Positions 54,946 to 64,000 of a stretch of DNA of 64,000 nucleotides are shown here, in pieces. Made by a program: the position numbers and the translations under genes. The DNA is from Chaetomium olivaceum. Its lineage: Eukaryota; Ascomycota; Sordariomycetes; Sordariales; Chaetomiaceae. Positions within the stretch are counted from its first letter, which is position 1, and every line of letters begins with the position of its first letter. The notes under the pieces were generated by a model. The model ran no database searches, was not told the origin of the DNA, and saw only the letters and a program-made list of their open reading frames with translations. The DNA lies in NCBI GenBank assembly GCA_039881045.1, contig JAYWVB010000033.1, forward strand, positions 248,001 through 312,000, in the 5' to 3' direction.

Positions 54946-57900
54946 ATGATGCACGCCGTGAGTGTCGGTTCTGGCTCGCCTTTCTCGAATCTCGCTTTCT
55001 CCGGTTCCCCCAATTGTCTGCAACAGTCAAAGAATGCAAACCCCGAGGCTACCGAGGTAGGCGGAAGCGGTATGATGGGGGCAGGGGTGGTTGGAGATGG
55101 ATTTGGGCCGGATGATGCCTTCGCAACTCCCGTTGAAGACGATGATACAGAGACGGACAAGGAGGAATACTCCCTTTGCAACGAGACGCAACCCAACCAA
55201 ATTCGTTGTCAGCCAAGACCGCGCCCGGCCAAGCCCTTCCAAAAATGGATGAAGACGTTGCACAAACGCGTGTTGCGGCAGCATGAAATGTTGGGTTTCG
55301 ACCCCAGCCTCGCCCCCTGGCCTCGTGAGGCGTCGGACAGAGGCTCCCCAAGCCGGGGGTCCGCCCATCACAGGCACTCGTCTTCCGACTCGTCCCTCGC
55401 CTTTGTCACAACGCAGAAAAGTGCTAGTATATCCATGACCGGTCTTAGCCTGCTGACGCGGTCACGGAAAACGACGATCCGGTCATCGCGAGGCCCGAGG
55501 ACTGAGCGTAGTAGCAGGGCTTCTATCTCCGGGCCACGGCTTTCCGAGGAGAGTTATTTCCCCGAGACACAGGCACCCGTGGATCCTGCCGTTGTCGAGC
55601 GCGCCTTGCAGAGGCGCCGTATATTAGAAGAGCTAATTAGCACTGAGGAAGCCTACGTCGCGGACGTGCGCTTCTTGATGAACGTAGGTTTGGATTACGA
55701 TGACCCCTATAACACTCTAACTTCTTGTAGGTCTACGTCACAATCCTCGCCTCGTTGCCCACCACACCCGCAGGTCTACGCTCATCTGTTAACCGGAACT
55801 TGACGGACATCGTAGAGCTTCACGAGGAGCTTCTCGGGGAGTTACGTTGGGCGTTGCCGGATTCAGAATACACGCAGCCGGACCTTTCCATCCGACCAAT
55901 CGAATCGAGCTCTTCGACTCGTGGGCAACGTCGTTGGAGGAGCCTGGATGCTGTGCCGGAGGGAAGAGATGGAGTTTTGTGGCCGAAGGACGTCCCAGGG
56001 AGGGTGGCAGAGCCTCAAGTGGCAGCCGAGGTCGCAAAGATCTTCATGAAAAGGGTATGCGTATGCGAAAGTAGCCCGGACCCTGAACGGCATGCTGACG
56101 GTCGCGCTGGCTGGCAGATGAACCGCTTCTTTATTTACGAGGAGTATGGTGCAAAGTATGAGTTGATGATCAAAGATGTTGCTGGGACGCATCGCGCGAT
56201 GCCCGGGTGGTCGTCGTATCAAAAGGGGATCGAGGTCCTAGCCTCGTCACTGAGTTCCTCTGACAGTCGTGACGGTCAGTCGAAGAAAGCCCTCACGATC
56301 TGCGACCTGCTTGTCAAGGTAAGCCATCCTCAACCGTAGCCGAGAGCGCAGTTAACGCAGAATAGCCGATTCAACGGGTGTGCAAATACCCGCTTCTTTT
56401 TTCGGAATTGTTGAAGCACACTCCTGTGATCGACTGCCCCTATTCGCATATGGAAGTCGAAAACACCCTCATCAGGCTTCGTGAAGCTACTGTCGAGATC
56501 AACCGAGCGACAAACGATTCTCGCACCAAGCTAATCCTAGAGAAGACCTGGATTCTCCAAGACCGACTTGCGTTTCCAGACCGAGTATGTGCCCTACAGC
56601 CGTTCTCTAACTACGCTAACAGAGATTAGCAGCTGGACGCGTCCTCGAGGAACCGGATTCGGTCGTTTGGCCATCTCCGACTTTGCGGTGCTCTCCACGT
56701 CTGCTGGCAGACCAAGGACGGCGCCAATGGGCAGTACATGGTCGCCCTTTTGTACCGTGACTGGCTTTGCCTTGCGACGGCTGGCAGGATCGACCAAATC
56801 TACACAATTCAGGCTTGTATTGCCCTAAACAACATCAGAGTGGAAGAAGTTGATAATGGCCGAGGTAGGATTGCACCACCCAAAAGCATTCCGGTACTTA
56901 TACTCACCAGATGCAGGGCTCCAGTGTCACTCGGTGCTGCATTCTTGGAAGATTGTATTTTTATGCGACAACCAACTGTACGAGCTGATCTTGACTGCAT
57001 GCTCCCCCAAGGAAGAGTTGGAGTGGCGAGCGAGACTGAGGAGCGGCCAAGCCACCGGCTCAGAAGATGAAGATCAGATGCAACCAGATATTTTTAGTTT
57101 TCTCTCGCTGAATATCAAGTCGCTAGGGACTGTCTTTAGGAAACCAGGTGTGTCCCCAAGCTGGCGAGCCAAGATGCGAGTTTTGCTGACCAGTGAACAG
57201 GAACTATTGCTAGAAAGATATCGATACACCGAGCGACCACCATCGGCCCCAAATCCCCCCTTTACCAAGTCATCCTCAAGAACACCAGCGCCGCCAAGGA
57301 GGGCCCGACGACCTCCAGTAGCAACACCCCAATCAACCGGTCGCAGTCGTTGCTCACCACCAACAGCCGCGTCCCCGTACTAGCGCCGGCCCGAGCCGAG
57401 CGGGCACGGCTCGAGGCCCTGCTCTCGGATGTCTGGACGCGCGATGTCCTACCTTTTCCCGGGATAACCGCCCGATCCAGGAGCGAACACCTCGTGCGGG
57501 CGTCGGCGTCGTCTATGATGCGCAAGCTTAGCGCGGTCAGCATCACCGGCAGCTTCAGCCGGCGCTCGGCGAGCTTGGCGAGCCTCCACACCCAAAACCA
57601 GCAGCACCAACAGAAGGAGAAGACCGGCACTACCACCACCGCGACCACCGTAGAAATCGAACGATGGACTACCGAAGGCCTGCGTGGCTACGCCAAAAGG
57701 CCCCCTGTAGCCGCGGCCGCAAGCGACCCCGGATATCCGGCGCCGCCACCCGCGCCGTCGTCCTATCCGGACCCGGACCCATACGGCGCCCGGCAGCGGC
57801 CGCAAGCGGGACGGCCGCGCACCGCAACCACCGCCACGGCTACTACCAATACCACCACATCGACATCCGAACCGGAGCGGGATTCGTCCGATGGCCTGGA

Positions 57901-58457
57901 GATGGCGCGCCGCCGTCACCCCACTGCCACCCCCGCCACTGCCGGTACGCTTCCGCGGCGGGCCTCGGCGCCGGACGAGCTGGGTCGGTGTGCGGAGGAG
58001 GAAGGCGGGGATGAGGAACAGACCCAGTCGCCGGCGGTTTCTGCGGGGGCAAACGGTGACAAGGCTTCGCCGCGGCCAAGCTTGCAGCGCTCGCACATGA
58101 GCGAGATCTCGGCTTCGGGGAGGGAGGCGGAGCTGAATTTGTTGGGGGTGGGCCGGTCAGAGAAGGGGAGGAGGTGGAGGTGGGGGGAAGGGTGCGGAGG
58201 TTAATAAGGGGGGAAAGCATCATGATAGGGAGGTTGAGGGCGGAAAGTATAGTGGCGGTGATGATGATGGTGGTGGTGGTGGTGGTGGTGGGACATCGGC
58301 GGCGCGAGAGGGGGATGGGGTGGGGATTGGCGGCAAGACCTCTTCGAGGTCGAAGTCGCTGAGGCTGTCGGGGAAGAGATTGGCTCAGGCCAGTGTGCGT
58401 CGGCGAGGGGCGGTTGCCGATGGACTTCGCAGCTTGTTTCGCCAGGGAGGGTGCTGA
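54946..58457 (+). CDS. Rho guanine nucleotide exchange factor, DH-PH type (frame break near C-terminus)
   Basis: Exons are 54946-55683, 55731-56054, 56118-56318, 56366-56584, 56630-56864, 56911-57147 and 57201-58457, giving about 1,069 residues. After a Ser-rich N-terminus, the DH domain starts at RRRILEELISTEEAYVADVRFL (first conserved helix) and continues with MNRFFIYEEYGAKYELM and PIQRVCKYPLLFSELLKHT, the region that contacts Rho. A PH-like domain follows (YMVALLYRDWLCLA, HSWKIVFLCDNQLYELILTAC). The last 350 residues are low-complexity, rich in Thr, Pro and Arg. A G6 run near 58,180 carries one extra base: the frame after it (KGGKHHDREVEGG to FRQGGC) looks authentic and ends at 58457. It should activate a Rho-family GTPase in polarity or wall signalling. 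Confidence 0.87.
58258..58290. repeat. (GGT)n microsatellite in the RhoGEF tail
   Basis: GAT triplets pass into about eight GGT triplets, encoding a short run of Asp and then Gly in the C-terminal low-complexity tail. Confidence 0.7.
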
Positions 58458-59549
58458 ATTGCTTTGATTTGGGGTATGGAGTTCGCGGGTGTGGTGCTCC
58501 CATGGTTGGGTTGGAACTGGGACTTGGGGGTAAACATAAAAAAAGGATGGGACGGCTTGCTTTTGATACCCCTCTCACACTCACTTTCATTCTTTTGTTT
58601 ACATGGAATGGGGATCATGGCACCTCACGGGAGCTTACGGATGGATGGTTGGGGACTTTCTAGTTGGGAACACGGGACACTAGATGTATGCTTAAGAATG
58701 GTATTGGAGTTCAAGGGTCACGGTGGTCTTGGTATTGCGCAAGCAAGGCAAGGACTGCTTCAAAAGTTGGGCTGTGGATAAGTCGTGGTGGGGTTTCCTA
58801 CGTCTGTAGGTAGACAAAAGCAGAACAGCTCGGTTTGTAAACAACATGGTTGGCACCGAGGTCCATCGGGGTGCTCCGAGCTGTTGGCCATGCATGCCGG
58901 TCGTGACGTCAAAGGGACAACTCGCTGCAGGAACGTGGTGGGTAGTTGGTGGTAGATGGTTGTGCGGATCTGCCCGGGTACTGTGTGAATACATCCAAAG
59001 ATCTGCCCATTCGTTCCGCTCCGTCAGTGCCAATGCCGTTTCTTCGGCGGCTAACCCATGTTTGTTGGAGCTCATCTTGATTAGAGCTGAAATGAAAGCC
59101 AATTACCCACAGAGCCTACCTAGAAACATGGCAAAGAGATGCCAACCCGGGGCGGTGCTGCGGCAATCCATACAGTGCTTGCCTTGGTGGCAGTATAAGC
59201 GGGGTCTAGGTGCACCTCATCGTCACATCAGCTTATGACGTCAACACCTGCCTACCCCTCGTGCCTGCCTCTCCTCCTTTATTTATGAAGGCAGGAAGCA
59301 CACGACACTGAGAAAACGAACTTCTATTGAAAGCATACTGCAATTGACTCTCATAAGAAATACCTCGATTTAATCCGTGACGATAAAAAGCGATCTTTCT
59401 TCAAAACAACAACACCAAACACTCCCAATACTTCTACTTACACGCGATCTCCAAAACTCAGACGACCACTCGAACATCCCCCGAGTGACACCCTCAACCC
59501 CAACTCAATTACAACCACACAGCCCAATCATCCCATATCATCGCCCAAG
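58458..59549. other. Intergenic region before rtc3
   Basis: No gene is seen. The last 280 bases are rich in C and A with CT stretches, as in a fungal promoter with a long leader, and lead to CCCAAGATGAC at the rtc3 start. Confidence 0.5.
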
Positions 59550-60625
59550 ATGACGCGCGGAGACGTCAGCCACCTCAAGGTGCACTACAAGGGCAGCGAC
59601 GACGAGGACTACGTCGTCTTTCTGGACAGCGCCGAGGACTACCAGAAGTGGCTGAACGACAAGAGCGTGCCGCTCGCTCAAGTCGTGTCGTCATTCAAGG
59701 TGTTCACTACACACAAGTAAGTTTGTTCTTTTGGCCTTGCTTTGCGTTGTGTGTCATCTATCTCGGCTGCCCCAGAATATCGTCCTCGTTGTGAATCGAG
59801 GAACTCGGGGGTGATCAAGGCGTGGTAGGACTTTTTTCGACGCAGTGAAATTGGGGAGAGTCAAAATACAGTATGCTGACGGAAATACCTGACAGGCATG
59901 GCCCTCAAGGCTTGCTCGAGGGTGCGTCAAATGCGATGCTCGAGAACGAGTTCGGCACGTCCAAGGACGACGAGGCGGTGCTCCAGATCCTTCAGAAGGG
60001 GAGCATGCAGGAATTTGAGGTATGACAGCCGTCCCGTTACTGTTCCACCCACCCCACGCATCTTTTCTTGTTCTTCCTTCATTCCCGTTCTCGCGCCGGT
60101 GATCATTGGCGATTGGCGATTCGCGTTGCACATAGGCGCGCCGCCGGCCTGTCCTCGGTGTTCGGTGAACCGCAAAGTCGGCCGCCAGCAGGGCGCGTGG
60201 TATGACAACGAACGGTACGAGCGGGTGGCCGGGCGGCTCGCGAAACGGCCTGCACTTGCTGAGCCTCGCTCGTACACACCCACCCACTCGACCGCCCACG
60301 CGGCATTTGGGCCTGTGCCGGCCGCTCTCAGTGGCCGCGCCCGCCAAGCGGGAGGCCGCGCCGTAGATCGGACCAGATCACCGAGCCATCAATCCACCCA
60401 TCAATCATTCAATCTAGTGGTTGGGTTAGACGCACGAAAGTCGCGGCGCTTGCTTGCCCTACTTTACCTTGCCTTGCGTGTCTCCCGGCGTGGCGGCCGC
60501 GATTCCCTCACCACACAAGAATACACCTTGGGAGAACACAAACCCATACTAACAAACATGACCTGCAGATGACGGAGCGTCAAGGCCGCAAGAATGACTC
60601 CAACGGTCCCTACATCTCTCGCTAA
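59550..60625 (+). CDS. rtc3: SBDS-like protein Rtc3 (YHR087W family)
   Basis: Three exons (59550-59716, 59896-60019, 60569-60625) join in frame to 115 residues, close to the yeast protein. The N-terminal SBDS-type domain is clear: VHYKGSDDEDYVVFLDS, then VFTTHKHGPQGLLEGASNAM, ENEFGTSKDDEAVLQILQKG and the short C-terminal exon ERQGRKNDSNGPYISR. It is the one-domain relative of the ribosome maturation factor Sdo1; the yeast protein is linked to RNA metabolism and stress. The second intron is 549 bases, several times longer than any other in this window. No frame break was found. Confidence 0.93.
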
Positions 60626-62704
60626 GGAGATATGTTAGAACCCGGTCACGGCTGCGCATCCACTTCGCCGTGCACCGCCAACCCAACTCTCAGATCCTGG
60701 TCTCAGACGATCGGAAGTTTGTCTTGCATCAGGGCGTCGCAACCGGGTGGCGGTGATTCATCAATCGGATCGGATAGTCATGTCGAAGAAGTGGGAGGTG
60801 GGTGACAGAGACAGCGGGCGTTGATATGAATTGGGGTCTCGAATTTCTCCATGAGAGACAGGCGATCGGGAAGTCGGGTCGTTGATGAGGCGGGCGATCT
60901 TCAGTCGATCTGGGCCTGTCTGGCCGCCCTCTGTGCGGTGGTGGTAGTGAACTATTTTCCCATAGTCCGTAACACGACATGAGCATCTACCCAAATCTTG
61001 CTTTCCCGAGTGGCCCAATCCCACTGCTTTCACTGTGCAGTGCACCCGGCTGTCCGTCTCACAAGACGTTTTGTCTCGGACGGACGAAAACAGATCGCGC
61101 CTTGGCAACGTCCCACGCCACCCAAAATTAACTCACATTAGCCGCCAAGCGCCACGTGACTCCATGCTTTTCATGATCTGAGACAAGGGGTGGCCGCCCC
61201 CAAAGAGCTCCCCACTACACAGCTCAAGCCCAGCCTCAGAGCCCAGTGTGAGACAGACAGACCTAGAGAGGCAGTCCTTGGCGTTGCTTCGCTGGGGAGA
61301 GAGCCTGGTGACTGGCTGGCGCGCCCAAATCCGCGAAAGGAAGGGCAACGTTTCCGCGAAGGGTGGGTGTCGCTGGGTTGTGACTGGGCCGTTTGGACTG
61401 TTTTGGGCGCTTGATGCGACGGGCGGTGCCAGGGTTTTTGGGCGGTGTGTTGTGTTGTGTCGTCTGCCGCTGCTGGGAGGCCTGGTCTTTCGTGTAGTTC
61501 CATTTTCATGGGTTGAAGGTTTGAAGTTTGAGTACCTAAGGGAGGGAGCGCCATTTTTAGATTAGGTTGGATTGGGTTGGGTTGGGTTGGGTTGGGTTGG
61601 GTTGTTTGGTTATTTCTGTTTTTGGTTGCTGTGAGCCTGGAAGAGCACGGAGCAGGTAGGGAGGTAGTAGGTAGCAGGGCTGTGAAGTTGTTCCTGTGAT
61701 CTTGAGCCGTGACTCTTTGGTGGCGGTTCGGTTTTCGCTGGGAGCTCCTGGCTTGACCGTTGATTGTTCCAGGACTTTTGATCAGTACTTTTGCCGAGTC
61801 ATGTTAGATAGGCATGACCCTGGGGAATCGTGGTACGGTATTTTGCGGGTTTACGAGGTTGTCTCCTTGTCGTGGTGCTGGCTTAGACCCTCGGGGGTTT
61901 CAGCCGTGTTTTGGTTTTGGCGGATGGCGATGTAGCATTACCCCCTCAACCCCTTTCCCAAAGCAAAAGTTTGACAACTCCTGAATGCTTCTGGATCACA
62001 AGGTGCACAACAAGCATGCACAAAATTAAGTGTGAGGAAATCAATCATGGAATGTGAAAGCAATGAATGGCTTGATTGCGTTTAGATTATACACAAGCAC
62101 TACTGCTTCCTGCTGCCGGAGCCTTTAGGGACCACAGGCTCCTTGCAACCACGGTTGAGGCAGATGCCATAACCGATGGTAGGTATTCCATCCCCTAAAG
62201 CACGGTTTCCTCCGGTCTTGCCCGAGTGTCTTCCTCCTCCCTGCAATAACAACGCAACGCCATGCTCGCCATGCTGCCACTCCCTCCTCTTCATCCCACC
62301 AAAAGGTGGGTGGTCGTCATGCTGAAATGAACAAAAGATGATGGTATATGGAAAAGAAATATAGAAACAAAAACAGTAGAGAGCTTTCAGATGGCCATCT
62401 AAGAATAGGAATGCATATTTTCGGTTGTTGATGCCATATGTACGGTTTCTCTCTCCTCCTCCTCTCACTCTGGTCCACGTTTCTCCGTTGGTGATGCCGA
62501 AGCGATTGGCTTGTCTCCATCGCCTTCGGTCCGTCGATATGGTCATCGTGGCCGGTGTGTCTTGCTGGGGCGGTTGGAACGGATCGGTGGAGGCGACATG
62601 GCGAGGTCGTGAGGTAGGGGTTCAAGAGGTGCTGGCGGCATCGAGTATTCACACCACAGGCGGATATAAACAGGGGTAATAAATAGGTGTGTGTGTGTCT
62701 CCAT
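60626..62704. other. Gene-free region between rtc3 and the membrane-protein gene
   Basis: About 2 kb without a recognised gene. It holds the 3' ends of rtc3 and of the minus-strand gene to the right, and a (TTGGG)n repeat near 61,570. Overlapping short frames on both strands show no motif. Confidence 0.45.
61570..61604. repeat. (TTGGG)n microsatellite
   Basis: Seven TTGGG pentamers follow a GGTTGGA start. The unit differs from the fungal telomere TTAGGG, so this is an ordinary microsatellite. Confidence 0.9.
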
Positions 62705-63259
62705 CTAGACACGCCCACGCGCGGTCCTTTGCGGCAAAGTCCATGGTTTCGCGCAAATCATCTGATAAGCCAGTCAGCATCCATCTCAAGCGAAGCAACA
62801 TCCGACCAAAACATACCTCTCCTTCACTATACGCCCAAAAGTAGACCCCCAACCCAATGACCTGATAGATTGCAGCGTTCGTGCCCTGGTACATGAGTGC
62901 GGCGGCGAGGGCGGTCAGAGGTAGGAAAGCGAGGCGTGCTTCGAGACTGCGGTGGAAACTGGAACCGGCGAGGAAGCCCAGCGGCCACTCCCATGCGAGA
63001 AGGATGATGCCAAAGACGAGATTGATGGTTTGGAGCACTGGTATCGGTTTGACGGCGGGATCGAGCGTTTTGGTGATGAAATCCCAAAATATCTTGGGCC
63101 AGAAATACCCTTCCACCGCGGCAGCGATTTGGTCTGAATGTCCATGTTAGCATCCTGTCCTGCTAATCCTCTTCTCGAGAATCCCCCGTTTGGATACCTA
63201 CACATTGCTGCCGAGAGCACAATGAGCCTCGCCCAGTGATTCTTGATAAGCCTTCCCAT
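62705..63259 (-). CDS. Small conserved fungal membrane protein, possibly PRO41-like
   Basis: Three exons (63259-63202, 63133-62817, 62761-62705) join in frame to 143 residues. The protein opens with MGRLIKNHWARLIVLSAA and has four hydrophobic segments: LIVLSAAMYQIAAAV, LQTINLVFGIILLAWEWPL with GFLAGSS, FLPLTALAAALMYQG, and AAIYQVIGLGVYFWAY. The end is YSEGEMICAKPWTLPQR. This looks like a family conserved across filamentous ascomycetes. From memory it recalls the ER membrane protein PRO41 of Sordaria, needed for fruiting-body development, but I cannot confirm this without a search. No frame break was found. Confidence 0.8.
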
Positions 63260-64000
63260 GATTCCGGTTGGCGAATGTTTGTCCGATCAAGCGGTCCCAA
63301 TGTCCCTTCTAATAGTCCGAGCTGTTCCACAAATCCCTATCTCTTGCCGTGTCACAACACGCTGATGCTTTTGTCGTTTCCCCGATTATCACACACGAAA
63401 TTCCGTATCCAAACGACCGATCCTGGGCGCCGAAGAAAAGATGCGGTAGCCGAAGCTAAACAAATAATACAGGATAAAAACGAGTCGAAGGAAAGAAAGG
63501 CGAGGTTCCGGACCTGCGATGGATTGGTGACCTGGGCTACCGAGATCCAAGAGAAAAAGATCGATATGAAAGAAGGCTATCGACCAGCGGCGGCGAAGAA
63601 GGAGAGGGAAGGAAGAGAGGCGGAGGAGAGGTCCGAGACAGCCACGGCCAGCGGGGCGGTGATGGGTTGATATTGGGGATCCTCCCTCGCCCTCGGCCGG
63701 TAGGGCGAGACAAGCCCGGGCGTGGGGGGGAGTCTGGCACTCGCCCTGGAGGGCTGGCACCGGAGCCCGGGAACTCGTGTATCAGATGGTCCGCCGGGGG
63801 GGTGCCTGTGTCTCGGGTCGCAAGTCTGAAGCTGGGGTGTGTTCGTGCGATATCCAAGTTCGGGTGACCCTGTCTATGACCACGGCAGGCATATGGACAA
63901 GCATTGATGGGGGTTCAAAGATATGGACCGTTTCGCGGATCGAGGCTTAAGCGGCCATGGGGATGCCGGAGGTCGACGGGGGGTCTGATTCAGACGAAGC
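63260..64000. other. Right-hand end without a recognised gene
   Basis: This is the upstream region of the membrane-protein gene. Frames of 60-140 codons on both strands overlap and show no motif. Purine-rich sequence at about 63,450-63,650 gives charged, low-complexity translations that look like chance. Confidence 0.4.

Noticed and set aside
57449..58096. A 215-codon antisense frame in the RhoGEF tail
   Set aside because: It mirrors Thr/Pro/Arg-rich low-complexity coding sequence and carries no domain.
59754..60347. A 197-codon antisense frame across the long rtc3 intron
   Set aside because: It covers parts of an exon and two introns of a well-supported gene, and its translation has no recognisable motif.
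61570..61604. (TTGGG)n as an interstitial telomere
   Set aside because: The fungal telomere unit is TTAGGG; the pentamer has no A and is an ordinary microsatellite.

Overview
The window is nuclear DNA from a filamentous ascomycete, most probably a Sordariomycete. The genes are split by short GT-AG introns of about 45-100 bases, they are dense and on both strands, coding DNA is GC-rich, and the proteins are typically fungal: Zn2Cys6-type regulator, WSC-glyoxal oxidase, fungal bZIP factor and F-box paralogs. Gene models were joined by eye from splice signals and protein conservation, so exon edges carry some uncertainty.

Region 1 (1-21,143) looks like one secondary-metabolite gene cluster. In order it holds a fungal_trans regulator (cut by the left edge), a 14-TM-type MFS exporter, a tRNA-derived SINE-like element, a small Cys-rich protein, a zinc alcohol dehydrogenase, a first NRPS-like adenylation-thiolation-reductase enzyme, an aldo/keto reductase, a caffeoyl-CoA-type O-methyltransferase and a second, different adenylation-thiolation-reductase enzyme. 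No polyketide synthase or condensation domain is present. The enzymes suggest two carboxylic acids activated as adenylates, loaded on a carrier and released by reduction as aldehydes, then adjusted by the dehydrogenases and methylated. The hexamer CCGGAG/CTCCGG is concentrated in the promoters and is a candidate site for the cluster regulator.

Region 2 (21,275-29,380) holds an unrecognised fungal protein, a gene-poor stretch, a secreted GH93-like arabinanase and the Pol I factor rrn3. Region 3 (30,053-39,000) holds a bZIP factor, 3.5 kb with no recognised gene, and a five-WSC-domain glyoxal oxidase. Region 4 (39,390-46,025) has tandem F-box paralogs, the second broken, an ankyrin protein and a 5'-truncated LINE. 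Region 5 (46,592-64,000) is mostly housekeeping: oxidosqualene cyclase (with an active-site His replaced by Gln), Ran GTPase, the proteasome chaperone Nas2, a DH-PH Rho exchange factor, an Rtc3/SBDS-like protein and a small four-helix membrane protein.

A caution for all models: about a dozen one-base frame breaks occur across the window, many in G or C runs, and three fall in rrn3, which should be essential. Most are therefore probably assembly errors and not true pseudogene lesions. Where I say a protein would be N residues long, this is the length when the frame is kept as conservation requires.
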